11,839 nucleotides of DNA from RGIG8775 sp045537235 (GTDB taxonomy: Bacteria > Bacillota > Clostridia > Oscillospirales > CAG-272): the NCBI GenBank assembly GCA_045537235.1, contig JAZSPB010000051.1, positions 1 through 11,839 on the forward strand. Direction: 5' to 3'. A model generated the notes under the pieces. That model was not told the origin of the DNA. It did not search any database and saw only the letters and a program-made list of their open reading frames with translations. Positions 1-5,648 of this stretch are shown piece by piece (within the stretch, counting starts at the first letter, position 1; each line of letters starts with the position of its first letter). The translations under genes and the position numbers were made by a program.

Positions 1-189
1 CGCGCAGACGATAACCACAACGAGTACAACAAATGTATTCTTGATAACCTGCTTCCATGTGGGCCAGACGATTTTTTTGCATTCGCTCTTAAGTCCGCGC
101 CAAGCTTCCTTGATTCTGCCCTTTTTCTTTTCGGGCTTCTGGGGCTTTGCGTCAGAGCTCTGAACGACCTTCTTTTCCTTCTCTGCCAT
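1..189 (-). CDS. secE: Preprotein translocase subunit SecE, partial (N-terminal 63 codons)
   Basis: SecE is the small membrane subunit of the SecYEG protein-conducting channel. The visible 63 residues start MAEKEKK and continue with a long Lys/Pro-rich charged segment. Residues about 24-48 then match the family core (RIKEAWRGLKSECKKIVWPT), and a hydrophobic stretch (NTFVVLVVVIVCA) begins the single membrane helix. The gene runs off the left edge of the window, so the rest of the helix and the stop are not seen. A GGGAGG ribosome binding site lies just upstream of the ATG. It is 17 bases downstream of rpmG on the same strand, the order rpmG-secE common in Firmicutes, where nusG usually follows. 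The family call is firm; it rests on the conserved KKIVWPT motif and on the neighbour. Confidence 0.95.
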   Translation of the reverse strand, partial: MAEKEKKVVQSSDAKPQKPEKKKGRIKEAWRGLKSECKKIVWPTWKQVIKNTFVVLVVVIVCA

Positions 190-206
190 ATTTCCTCCCA
201 AAAAAA

Positions 207-368
207 TTACTTTGATTCTTTGTGAAGAGTGTGCTTGCGGCAGAACCTGCAGTACTTCTTGAGCTCAAGTCTGTCAGGGTCATTCTTCTTGTTTTTCTTT
301 GTGTCATAGTTTCTCTGCTTGCACTCGCTGCAAACCAGAGTGATCTTGACTCTTGCATCATTAGCCAT
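207..368 (-). CDS. rpmG: 50S ribosomal protein L33
   Basis: L33 is a small zinc-ribbon protein of the large ribosomal subunit. The 53-residue product begins MANDARVKITLVCSEC and ends HKESK, the normal length for the family. Four cysteines in two CxxC pairs (Cys13/Cys16 and Cys40/Cys43) show it is the zinc-binding (C+) form. The start is supported by a GGGAGGTG ribosome binding site about 9 bases upstream of ATG. It is the first gene of a minus-strand operon with secE, 17 bases apart. It has its own promoter at 508-536 and a leader of roughly 130 bases. I looked for a tRNA-Trp gene, which often lies next to these genes in Clostridia, and saw none. Confidence 0.96.
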   Translation of the reverse strand: MANDARVKITLVCSECKQRNYDTKKNKKNDPDRLELKKYCRFCRKHTLHKESK

Positions 369-398
369 TTTAGCGGCACCTCCCATTTCATATTATTT

Positions 399-478
399 GG
401 TCTTTCGAAAAAGACCCGTGTACCTCCCTCCGAGTGCGGCTGTTGTGCTTGTCCACCGTAGCGCATAGTGGGCACAAC
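399..478 (-). promoter_or_regulatory. Structured 5' leader of rpmG-secE mRNA
   Basis: Two strong hairpins lie between the promoter and rpmG, read on the minus strand. The first (442-478) has an outer stem GTTGTGC/GCACAAC and an inner stem CCAC/GTGG, interrupted by a one-sided 4-base bulge and closed by an 11-base loop. The second (399-416) has a perfect 7-bp stem GGTCTTT/AAAGACC closed by a UUCG tetraloop, which is known as an exceptionally stable loop. Neither is followed by a T run, so they are not intrinsic terminators. A regulatory role is an inference; they could also simply stabilise the message. Confidence 0.5.
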
Positions 479-507
479 AAAAAAGACCTGCAAACAGAGG
501 TAGAGTC

Positions 508-536
508 AGTATACCATGTTCGAAGGTCTTTGTCAA
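508..536 (-). promoter_or_regulatory. Sigma-A type promoter for rpmG-secE
   Basis: On the minus strand there is a perfect -35 box TTGACA (531-536), a 17-base spacer and a -10 box TATACT (508-513, five of six consensus). It lies just downstream of the esterase gene's end and points into rpmG. Transcription should start near 501, giving a leader of about 130 bases. The spacing and sequence are near ideal, as expected for a translation-machinery operon. Confidence 0.85.
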
Positions 537-572
537 TAGCTTTTGGCAAATTTTATTTATGTTTTTTTGTTT

Positions 573-1583
573 TCACAGCAAAACCCGCTTCATTTCCGCC
601 AACAAATTGTTAAAATAGAACTCAAATCCGCGCAAATTGGGGTGCAGCTTGGTATCTCCGAAGTTATCCACATCATGCGGAACCAGATCGTATCCTCGCA
701 CGACCGTAACGGGAAGCAGCTCACAGATCTCACGCATGATACGCTCCACATCGGCAAACGGACCGAACACACGAATCGGCTCCGCTTCATCCTTTCGCCA
801 TGTCGGAGTGATCACAAAGATCTTCGCCTGCGGCTGACGCTCGCAAAGTGCCCGTAAAAAGCCCTCACAGTTGGCGCGGAAGGTACCGGCATCCATAGTG
901 TTCCAGTCGTTGGTGCCGTACGCCACCGTCACAATGTCGGCCACCACTCCGCTGTCCGCCTCGCCCAGCGCGGGACGGAACACATCGCCTCCGATCGCCT
1001 TGTTGAAGCCCTCTGCCCCCAACGCGCGAGTCAGTCGCGCCGCGTAGGAGCCCGACGGATGAAGCGCATCATAGCCATGCGTGATCGAATCACCGTAAAG
1101 AAGCACCTTTTTATCGGACTTCACAGGTACAAGCAGGGTTGCGCCAACCAAGGTCATCTCGCGCACCACGCAGACCACCGACCAAGGAAGCACCACACGC
1201 ACCCGTTTGGTTCCCTCCCCCAGATCAAATGTCCCTTCAAAATCCCCCTGCGGGCGGGATTTCCCCGCGTAACCGCAAAGAAGCGAGCCGTCGTCAAAAT
1301 TCTTGACACTGCCGACATAACTATCGTTAACAAATACATCACAGGCAAAATAATACCGCGTCGTAGCCGCTGTCGTATTGACCTTCAGCTCGATGACCGT
1401 GGCATCGGTATCAAATTCCATCTCCACCCCCGCAGTAGAGGTAGTCTTTGTCTCAAACTTCGTCCCATTGTAAGCGCACTGCTCGCTATCGCTGAATCGG
1501 AAGAAGTGAAAACCATCCTTCTCCTCCGTCACACGCATCACGCCACGGGTAATTGAAGTAATCTGCTGCAAATTCAGTTTCAT
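573..1583 (-). CDS. SGNH/GDSL-family hydrolase, likely carbohydrate esterase
   Basis: The 336-residue product has an all-beta N-terminal region (about 1-150) of the kind that precedes the catalytic domain in CE2-like and similar sugar esterases. An SGNH hydrolase domain follows. GDSI at 164-167 supplies the nucleophile Ser166, IGGD at 197-200 fits block II, and YGTND at 222-226 is block III with its Asn. The C-terminal block reads DTKLHPN with His314. The Asp (310) is four residues before the His rather than the usual three, so the exact acid residue is uncertain. No signal peptide is visible, which suggests an intracellular enzyme acting on imported oligosaccharides. The start has an AGGA site 6 bases upstream. 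It has its own promoter (1625-1653) and follows the GH115-like gene on the same strand. Deacetylation of xylo-oligosaccharides is a plausible role inferred from that neighbour; the substrate is not shown by the sequence. Confidence 0.85.
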   Translation of the reverse strand: MKLNLQQITSITRGVMRVTEEKDGFHFFRFSDSEQCAYNGTKFETKTTSTAGVEMEFDTDATVIELKVNTTAATTRYYFACDVFVNDSYVGSVKNFDDGSLLCGYAGKSRPQGDFEGTFDLGEGTKRVRVVLPWSVVCVVREMTLVGATLLVPVKSDKKVLLYGDSITHGYDALHPSGSYAARLTRALGAEGFNKAIGGDVFRPALGEADSGVVADIVTVAYGTNDWNTMDAGTFRANCEGFLRALCERQPQAKIFVITPTWRKDEAEPIRVFGPFADVERIMREICELLPVTVVRGYDLVPHDVDNFGDTKLHPNLRGFEFYFNNLLAEMKRVLL

Positions 1584-1624
1584 ATTTCATCCTGCCTTAT
1601 ATAATTAATGTAAGAACCGACTCT

Positions 1625-1653
1625 ATTCTACCATCAAAATCAAGTCGTGTCAA
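1625..1653 (-). promoter_or_regulatory. Promoter for the SGNH hydrolase gene
   Basis: On the minus strand there is a perfect -35 box TTGACA (1648-1653), a 17-base spacer and a -10 box TAGAAT (1625-1630). The expected start point is near 1618, giving a leader of about 35 bases. It lies just downstream of the hairpin repeat at 1664-1855, so the esterase can be transcribed independently of the GH115-like gene. Confidence 0.8.
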
Positions 1654-1663
1654 GAACAAATCT

Positions 1664-1855
1664 CCGCCTGCGGGCGGGGAGGTCGCTTTTTGAAAAAAGC
1701 TCCGGCAAAAACTTTTGATCCGCCCCCTACTATATGTTAGCACTAGCATTGCAACCCCCATGGGGTACAGTGTGTTCGCTCTAACATATAACAGGGGGGC
1801 GGATCAAAAGTTTTTGCGGAGCTTTTTTCAAAAAGCGACCTCCCCCGCCGCGCGG
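1664..1855. repeat. Long-hairpin dispersed repeat, copy 1
   Basis: A near-perfect inverted repeat with arms at 1664-1740 and 1781-1855 and a 40-base centre. Both arms read CCGCC-rich end, GGGGAGGTCGCTTTTTGA, AGCTCCG, CAAAAACTTTTGATCCGC, then TATATGTTAG. Mismatches and single-base indels are few and lie mainly at the outer end. The centre holds the palindrome CCCCATGGGG (1756-1765). A second copy is at 7951-8146, with similar arms and a shared centre in the opposite orientation. No transposase is present, so if it is mobile it is a MITE-like or REP-like element moved by something elsewhere. It sits between the stop of the GH115-like gene and the promoter of the esterase gene, where it could act as a terminator. 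The GH115-like reading frame ends inside its right arm. Confidence 0.88.
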
Positions 1856-3750
1856 GTCAGGGCCAGAGTTTCAAGAATATTGAGCTTCTTCTCGCCGTTG
1901 TGCCAGCCTTGCCATTGACCTTGTGTTTCCACCGAGCGAATCTTGAGGATATGCTCCAGGCAGGATGCAGCCCGTTCCGCATGACGGCGACGGTCTTCGC
2001 CTTGGCTTTGGACAATATCATGGCACGCCAACAGCCAACGGGTCATCATCAACATATATTCGATCTGATATTTCAAGAATGTGCGATAGTAATTAAGGCA
2101 CTCCGTCGGGATGATCGCCTCAACGGCACAGGCATCCTCATACAGCTTGGTAAAAGCGGCTTCTCCGGAGACAAGGGCATCGCGGTATTTTCCGATGGGC
2201 TTGCCGTTAAGCAGTCGTTTTCCGTCCACCCAAATGGCTCCGTCGTCTGCGGTATAGCGTGGGAAAGAGAGATCATTATATTGATGATAGAAAAAGTTTT
2301 GATCGTCGCATTTCCTTTTGAGATTTTCCTCGTCCTTTTGGGTCTTGGACAGATAGTATCGATCACGAAGTGCCATGACCGTCTCGGCCGCCGAGCCGAA
2401 ATGCCTGCGGTGGAAGTCCTCGGAAAAGGTGCGGTAATCTGCGCCCTCGGGATCTGCCATCAATGCCGCATTGTAGGCAATCGAATAATGAAGCGGACGA
2501 ACATTGGAGACATTTACAATGGCATAGGTCAAGGAGTCCATTTTCAGCGCTTCGCGGTAACAATAGGCCATTTTAAGAGGATCACACCCCTCGGCAAGGT
2601 GGGGACCTTGTGAGTAAAATGCCACATGATAGTAAATGCCGTATTTTTCATTAGGTTGCCGCTTCGTTGTGTAGAAATCATCTCCGAACATCTGGTCAAG
2701 CCCTATATCTGAGAAAACGACCATTGTATTTTTCGGCATCTTCAAATGTCCCTCACCATAGAGCTGTGCTCCCTCCAACCAAAGAGTGGAGGTGCTGACA
2801 AACTTATCGTGTCCCAGTGTTTTTCTGACGATATCGTATTGCGTACTGATCGCATCGGTAATGATGGCGCCGCGCCCCTCCGAAGTCATGGGGACATTTT
2901 TATCACGTTTCCAAACCGCTTCGTCGGCGCGACCGCGAAGTCCCAACTGCCAAATGACACGATCGCCGTATTTGACCCACTTCTTGGCATAATATGCCCA
3001 GATCTCTTCCATAACTGCGCGATTGGAAATGAAGGAAACCTCCCCCTCGCGTCCGTACTTTTTCATATAATTTTGTGCCCCAAAATAGGACACGCCCATC
3101 GGCTCCACATGATGCTGGGTAATATACATTCCGCGGCGGCATACCGCATCGGCCAGTTTTTCCTCGTCCGGGTTGTCGATATCCACAAAAGACGAGGGGA
3201 TCATTAAGTTGATCTCATGCCGAAGGGCGGTCTCCAAGATCATATCCAAAACATCGGTGTGCATTACGGTTTGGTAGAATCGGTAATCAAAATGCCGCAC
3301 TCCGCCGCCGGACTTAAATTCCGTCAAAAGGTCTTCATCATTGAGAAACCAGCCGCGAAAACGAATGGCACGCTTTGCCGAACAAAATGTAACATCCTCC
3401 ACGGTCATTTCGGGGCGCGACGCAGGAAAAATATCGGTCACGCGATAGGTCGGCTCTATGCCCAAAACTTTTGTTGCAAACGCATAAATTCCGAAAACAG
3501 CACCCAAGGCATCGCCGCCGACAATACGAACACCGTCAGCGTTCACCGTGACGGTATAGCTCTCCGTCTCTCCGCCCTCGACAGTGACTGAAATGCCCGT
3601 TCGACCGATTACGATGGGAAAGCCGTCCGTTCGGGCGGAAAGTGCCTGCAAATTCCTTTGAAGATCCTTTGCCGCCAGCACCACCGCTTCGGGGGCGCCT
3701 TCAAACAAGCCGATAGACACGGTGCTCTGAGGATTGAACAAACAGAACAT
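1828..3750 (-). CDS. GH115-like alpha-glucuronidase
   Basis: The 640-residue product resembles glycoside hydrolase family 115, which removes (methyl)glucuronic acid from xylan. Residues about 1-115 form a GH20b/GH67-type N-terminal domain (AAKDLQRNLQALS; YTVTVNADGVRIVGGD; GAVFGIYAFATKVLGI). The catalytic barrel follows, with FRGWFLNDED at 131-140, a family-typical INLMIPSSF segment near 180-188, HHVEPMGVS at 213-221 and QLGLRGRAD at 268-276. Characterised GH115 proteins are usually much longer (about 800-1000 residues), so this is a short form without the extra C-terminal domains. No signal peptide is seen, so it is probably cytoplasmic. The start has an AAGGAG site 9 bases upstream and a promoter at 3801-3829. 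The last eight residues (RAAGEVAF) and the stop are encoded by the hairpin repeat at 1664-1855, so the original C-terminus may have been replaced. A related GH family cannot be excluded. Confidence 0.8.
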   Translation of the reverse strand: MFCLFNPQSTVSIGLFEGAPEAVVLAAKDLQRNLQALSARTDGFPIVIGRTGISVTVEGGETESYTVTVNADGVRIVGGDALGAVFGIYAFATKVLGIEPTYRVTDIFPASRPEMTVEDVTFCSAKRAIRFRGWFLNDEDLLTEFKSGGGVRHFDYRFYQTVMHTDVLDMILETALRHEINLMIPSSFVDIDNPDEEKLADAVCRRGMYITQHHVEPMGVSYFGAQNYMKKYGREGEVSFISNRAVMEEIWAYYAKKWVKYGDRVIWQLGLRGRADEAVWKRDKNVPMTSEGRGAIITDAISTQYDIVRKTLGHDKFVSTSTLWLEGAQLYGEGHLKMPKNTMVVFSDIGLDQMFGDDFYTTKRQPNEKYGIYYHVAFYSQGPHLAEGCDPLKMAYCYREALKMDSLTYAIVNVSNVRPLHYSIAYNAALMADPEGADYRTFSEDFHRRHFGSAAETVMALRDRYYLSKTQKDEENLKRKCDDQNFFYHQYNDLSFPRYTADDGAIWVDGKRLLNGKPIGKYRDALVSGEAAFTKLYEDACAVEAIIPTECLNYYRTFLKYQIEYMLMMTRWLLACHDIVQSQGEDRRRHAERAASCLEHILKIRSVETQGQWQGWHNGEKKLNILETLALTRAAGEVAF

Positions 3751-3800
3751 ATACTTAAACTCCTTTTTTCCGTGGCGCTTTCCGGCGCCTTGCCGGGTTT

Positions 3801-3829
3801 ATTTTAACACAAAACTGCATGGTTGACAA
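3801..3829 (-). promoter_or_regulatory. Promoter for the GH115-like gene
   Basis: On the minus strand there is a -35 box TTGTCA (3824-3829), a 17-base spacer and a -10 box TAAAAT (3801-3806). The leader would be about 45 bases. It contains a short GC-rich stem (CCGGC/GCCGG, 3782-3796), then the AAGGAG ribosome binding site. It is divergent from the plus-strand promoter at 3873-3901; the two -35 boxes are 43 bases apart. Confidence 0.7.
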
Positions 3830-3872
3830 TGGTTGATATGGTATTTTTTAACACGATTCGTGCATTTTTCTG

Positions 3873-3901
3873 TTGACTTTGGGGTGGGGGTGTGGTATTC
3901 T
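3873..3901 (+). promoter_or_regulatory. Plus-strand promoter reading into the tandem hairpin array
   Basis: The -35 box TTGACT (3873-3878), a 17-base G-rich spacer and the -10 box TATTCT (3896-3901) match sigma-A promoters in five of six and four of six positions, with ideal spacing. Transcription should begin near 3908, just before the first hairpin of the array. No convincing protein gene lies downstream until 4855, so the product would be a non-coding RNA or a long untranslated leader. Confidence 0.6.
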
Positions 3902-3909
3902 AAAAAAGA

Positions 3910-4320
3910 AGGGGGGCACCAACTAAAATTGGTGGCTTGTTTGAGGGGGCTATGCTTGTCCAAAGAAATGGCGGCACTAACTGGAGTTAGTGCTATGCGT
4001 TTGTTTTCGTTACTTCTTTGCTTGTACAAAGAAATGGCGGTGCTAATTGATGTTAGTGCCACATCAAGGTTTTTGTTCCTTCTTTGCTTGCCCAAGAGAA
4101 AGAGGAGTTGCTTCGCACCTCCCCGAAGAAAAGGCACGAAAGAGGGGGGGCCGCTTCGCTGGATGCCCCTCTCTCGACACACCCCTCTTGCTTTGGGCGG
4201 GGATATAATAATAGACACGTCCTACGTAACTGCTCCGCGCGGATACAATTCATCACAGCGCAATTTAGGACGGGGTGCTGTGCCCCGTTCGTAGCCTTGG
4301 GTGCGCAAGATTAACTTTTT
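3910..4320 (-). repeat. Repeat copy A of an inverted pair, including a 66-bp tandem array
   Basis: Read on the minus strand, this stretch aligns with 4540-4811 read on the plus strand. The clearest block is 4044-4091 against 4764-4811, with 42 of 48 positions identical. Further blocks include the TTATATC/CCCGCC-rich segment (about 4190-4215 against 4650-4675) and a CCCCTCT-CGTGCC segment. The part at 3954-4091 is built from 66-base direct units. Both strands stay open through the array (66 is 22 codons), giving possible proteins of 153 and 139 residues. I treat these as by-products of the repeat, because no good ribosome binding site or known domain is visible. Confidence 0.65.
3916..4060 (+). 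ncRNA. Candidate structured RNA: three successive related hairpins
   Basis: Three related hairpins follow the promoter: CACCAA/TTGGTG (3917-3934), GCACTAAC/GTTAGTGC (3974-3993) and GGTGCTAA/TTAGTGCC (4039-4060). The second and third sit in direct imperfect units of exactly 66 bases (starting at 3954 and 4020). A third GCTTG unit start is at 4086. Between hairpins 1 and 2 one pair changes from C-G (3920/3931) to T-A (3978/3989), a compensated double change. Between hairpins 2 and 3 all three stem changes turn Watson-Crick pairs into G-U pairs in plus-strand RNA; in minus-strand RNA they would be A-C mismatches. This pattern suggests a folded plus-strand RNA. No known RNA family is recognised, and the number of hairpins is small. 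Confidence 0.45.
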
Positions 4321-4322
4321 TT
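4268..4322 (+). terminator. Weak possible terminator at the end of the hairpin region
   Basis: An 8-bp stem GGACGGGG/CCCCGTTC with a 7-base loop (4268-4290) is followed, after 25 bases, by a run of seven T (4316-4322). A small CTTG/CAAG stem lies nearer the T run (4296-4309). The spacing is poor for a standard intrinsic terminator, so this is only a candidate end for the transcript starting near 3908. Confidence 0.25.
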
Positions 4323-4539
4323 GAATAAACCGGCGCTCGCCATATTGTTAGGTAAAAATATAAAACGAGTGGTTTCCTCGTTTCTTTGGGCTCACTTGAT
4401 TTTTTATTTGGCTTGTTATTTTTTATTAGGTTGTTATCTATAGATACCTTGAATTTATACGCAAAACGTAACCCTATAGGTGACACAAGCTCCCAAGGTT
4501 GCCGAAAGCAACGAATTAGATTCAAGGAAAGGTACGGCA
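4323..4539. other. Non-coding stretch between the two repeat copies
   Basis: This A/T-rich stretch has no convincing gene. A plus-strand reading frame of 136 codons starts at 4386 and runs through repeat copy B, but it has no clear ribosome binding site and no recognisable domain. Its alignment with copy A changes frame near 4763. A small AAACGAG/CTCGTTT stem (about 4363-4383) is the only structure I noticed. Confidence 0.5.
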
Positions 4540-4811
4540 CTCGCCCAAATCTTTCGCGCGAAGGCGCGACCCAACGACTAAAGCATGGCACCTCTAACCA
4601 CGATGCGTGGCAGAGACGATCCCGTTGCGAAGCAGTTAGTTTGGGGCGGGGAATCGTTATATCTCGCCCCCAGAGGGGAGGAGTCGTGAGAGGGGGAGAT
4701 CAAGCGGCCGCTCGGCGGCCGCGCCTCCCCCTCTTGCGTGCCGTTTCTTGGTTACTTCTTTGGGCAAGCAAAGAAGTAACAAAAACTTTGACGTAGCCCT
4801 AACATCATTTA
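4540..4811 (+). repeat. Repeat copy B of an inverted pair
   Basis: This copy is in the opposite orientation to copy A (3910-4320). It holds two striking stems. At 4689-4734 a 10-bp stem AGAGGGGGAG/CTCCCCCTCT encloses a second 8-bp stem made of two GCGGCCGC palindromes with a TCG loop. At 4751-4780 a perfect 12-bp stem GTTACTTCTTTG/CAAAGAAGTAAC closes a 6-base loop. The end of the repeat (4764-4811) is a truncated version of the 66-bp unit of copy A. It abuts the AraC-type gene starting at 4855. Confidence 0.6.
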
Positions 4812-4815
4812 ATAC
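4788..4815 (+). promoter_or_regulatory. Candidate promoter for the first AraC-type gene, within the repeat end
   Basis: The -35 box TTGACG (4788-4793), a 16-base spacer and the -10 box TAATAC (4810-4815) lie 40 bases upstream of the start codon. The -35 box and most of the spacer belong to repeat copy B. The corresponding site in copy A reads TTGATG and has no matching -10 box. The gene then has AGAGG as ribosome binding site, 7 bases before ATG. Confidence 0.45.
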
Positions 4816-4854
4816 ACAATCTTCCCCAACAAAAAAAAGAAAAGAGGTCCCCCA

Positions 4855-5613
4855 ATGAAAAAATTCTTCATCCCCTCCCCCAACCCCTTTTTAGTCGACA
4901 AAGTCGACGTCCTAACCGTCTCCCGAGACCGAGGCTACGAAGCCAACCACCGAAACGGTCGAGAAAAACACAGCTTCATCTACACCGAAAAAGGCACTCT
5001 CCGCTACCGATTTTCCAACACCTCACCGATGGAAGCCACCGCAGGAGAGCTGGTCTTTCTCCCCAAAAAGACCGCCCATACCACCCTCTACCTGCAAAAC
5101 GGAACACACGTCAAGATCATACAGTTCAACCTCTGCAAAGGAACCTTACCGGACTACCTGTCCCGCCCCTGCAAATTGGAGTTGCCAAACGCCGGTGAAC
5201 TGATCGACGTTTTTTTCGAACGTGTCCAACCACACCCTATGCGTTTTCTCTCCCTCCTGTATGAATTGTTTTATCGCCTTGACCGAGAACGCAACCGTTC
5301 ACCCATCAAATTCAAAAAACTGTACCCCGTCATGGAGGAACTCCATGCCCATCCGGAAATCGACCGCAAGATCGCCTATTACGCCGAACGTTGCGGCATG
5401 AGCGAGGCAGGCTTCCGCCGCCTGTTCCGCGAGTATACGGGGGCATCTCCCATCGACTACCGCAATGCTCTGCGCTTGGAGCGCGCCCATCTGCTCCTCG
5501 GCGGAGGCGATTACAATGTTTCCGAAGCCGCCGAAACCGTGGGCTTCTCCAACCTGTCCTTTTTCATTCGCCTGTACAAACGAAAATACGGACACACACC
5601 GGGAAGCAACTGA
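4855..5613 (+). CDS. AraC/XylS-family transcriptional regulator
   Basis: The 252-residue product has the two-part layout of AraC-type regulators. Residues about 35-90 form a cupin-like sensing domain (GELVFLPKKTAHTTLYLQNGTH at about 64-85), which in the family binds a sugar or other small effector. The C-terminal region from about 165 carries two helix-turn-helix units: RKIAYYAERCGMSEAGFRRLF (171-191) and NVSEAAETVGFSNLSFFIRL (221-240). It ends in the family-typical YKRKYGHTPG. The effector is unknown. The ATG is supported by an AGAGG site 7 bases upstream. It converges on a second AraC-type gene 21 bases away, and its upstream region is repeat copy B. Control of the nearby glycosidase or esterase genes is possible, but only inferred from proximity. 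Confidence 0.9.
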   Translation: MKKFFIPSPNPFLVDKVDVLTVSRDRGYEANHRNGREKHSFIYTEKGTLRYRFSNTSPMEATAGELVFLPKKTAHTTLYLQNGTHVKIIQFNLCKGTLPDYLSRPCKLELPNAGELIDVFFERVQPHPMRFLSLLYELFYRLDRERNRSPIKFKKLYPVMEELHAHPEIDRKIAYYAERCGMSEAGFRRLFREYTGASPIDYRNALRLERAHLLLGGGDYNVSEAAETVGFSNLSFFIRLYKRKYGHTPGSN

Positions 5614-5623
5614 CAGGAATTCC

Positions 5624-5648
5624 CGCAAAACGCATCATCCGTTTTGTG
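5624..5648. terminator. Possible shared hairpin between convergent AraC-type genes
   Basis: A 9-bp stem CGCAAAACG/CGTTTTGTG (one G-T pair) with a 7-base loop lies across the convergent gene ends and includes the stop codon of the minus-strand gene. Neither side has a T run, so it does not look like a standard intrinsic terminator, though it could slow opposing polymerases or protect the 3' ends. Confidence 0.3.

Noticed and set aside
190..540. tRNA-Trp gene expected near rpmG-secE
   Set aside because: No cloverleaf or CCA-anticodon arm could be found; the strong hairpin at 442-478 does not fit a tRNA.
3954..4091. Possible CRISPR array
   Set aside because: The units are directly adjacent and similar along their whole 66 bases, with no unique spacers and no cas genes nearby.
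3833..4294. Open frames of 153 (plus) and 139 (minus) codons through the tandem array
   Set aside because: They are open on both strands because the repeat unit is 66 bases. No ribosome binding site of quality or known domain is seen, and the plus frame starts upstream of the predicted transcription start.
4386..4796. Plus-strand frame of 136 codons through repeat copy B
   Set aside because: It lacks a clear ribosome binding site, its content is Arg-rich low-complexity sequence, and its frame shifts relative to copy A within the aligned region.
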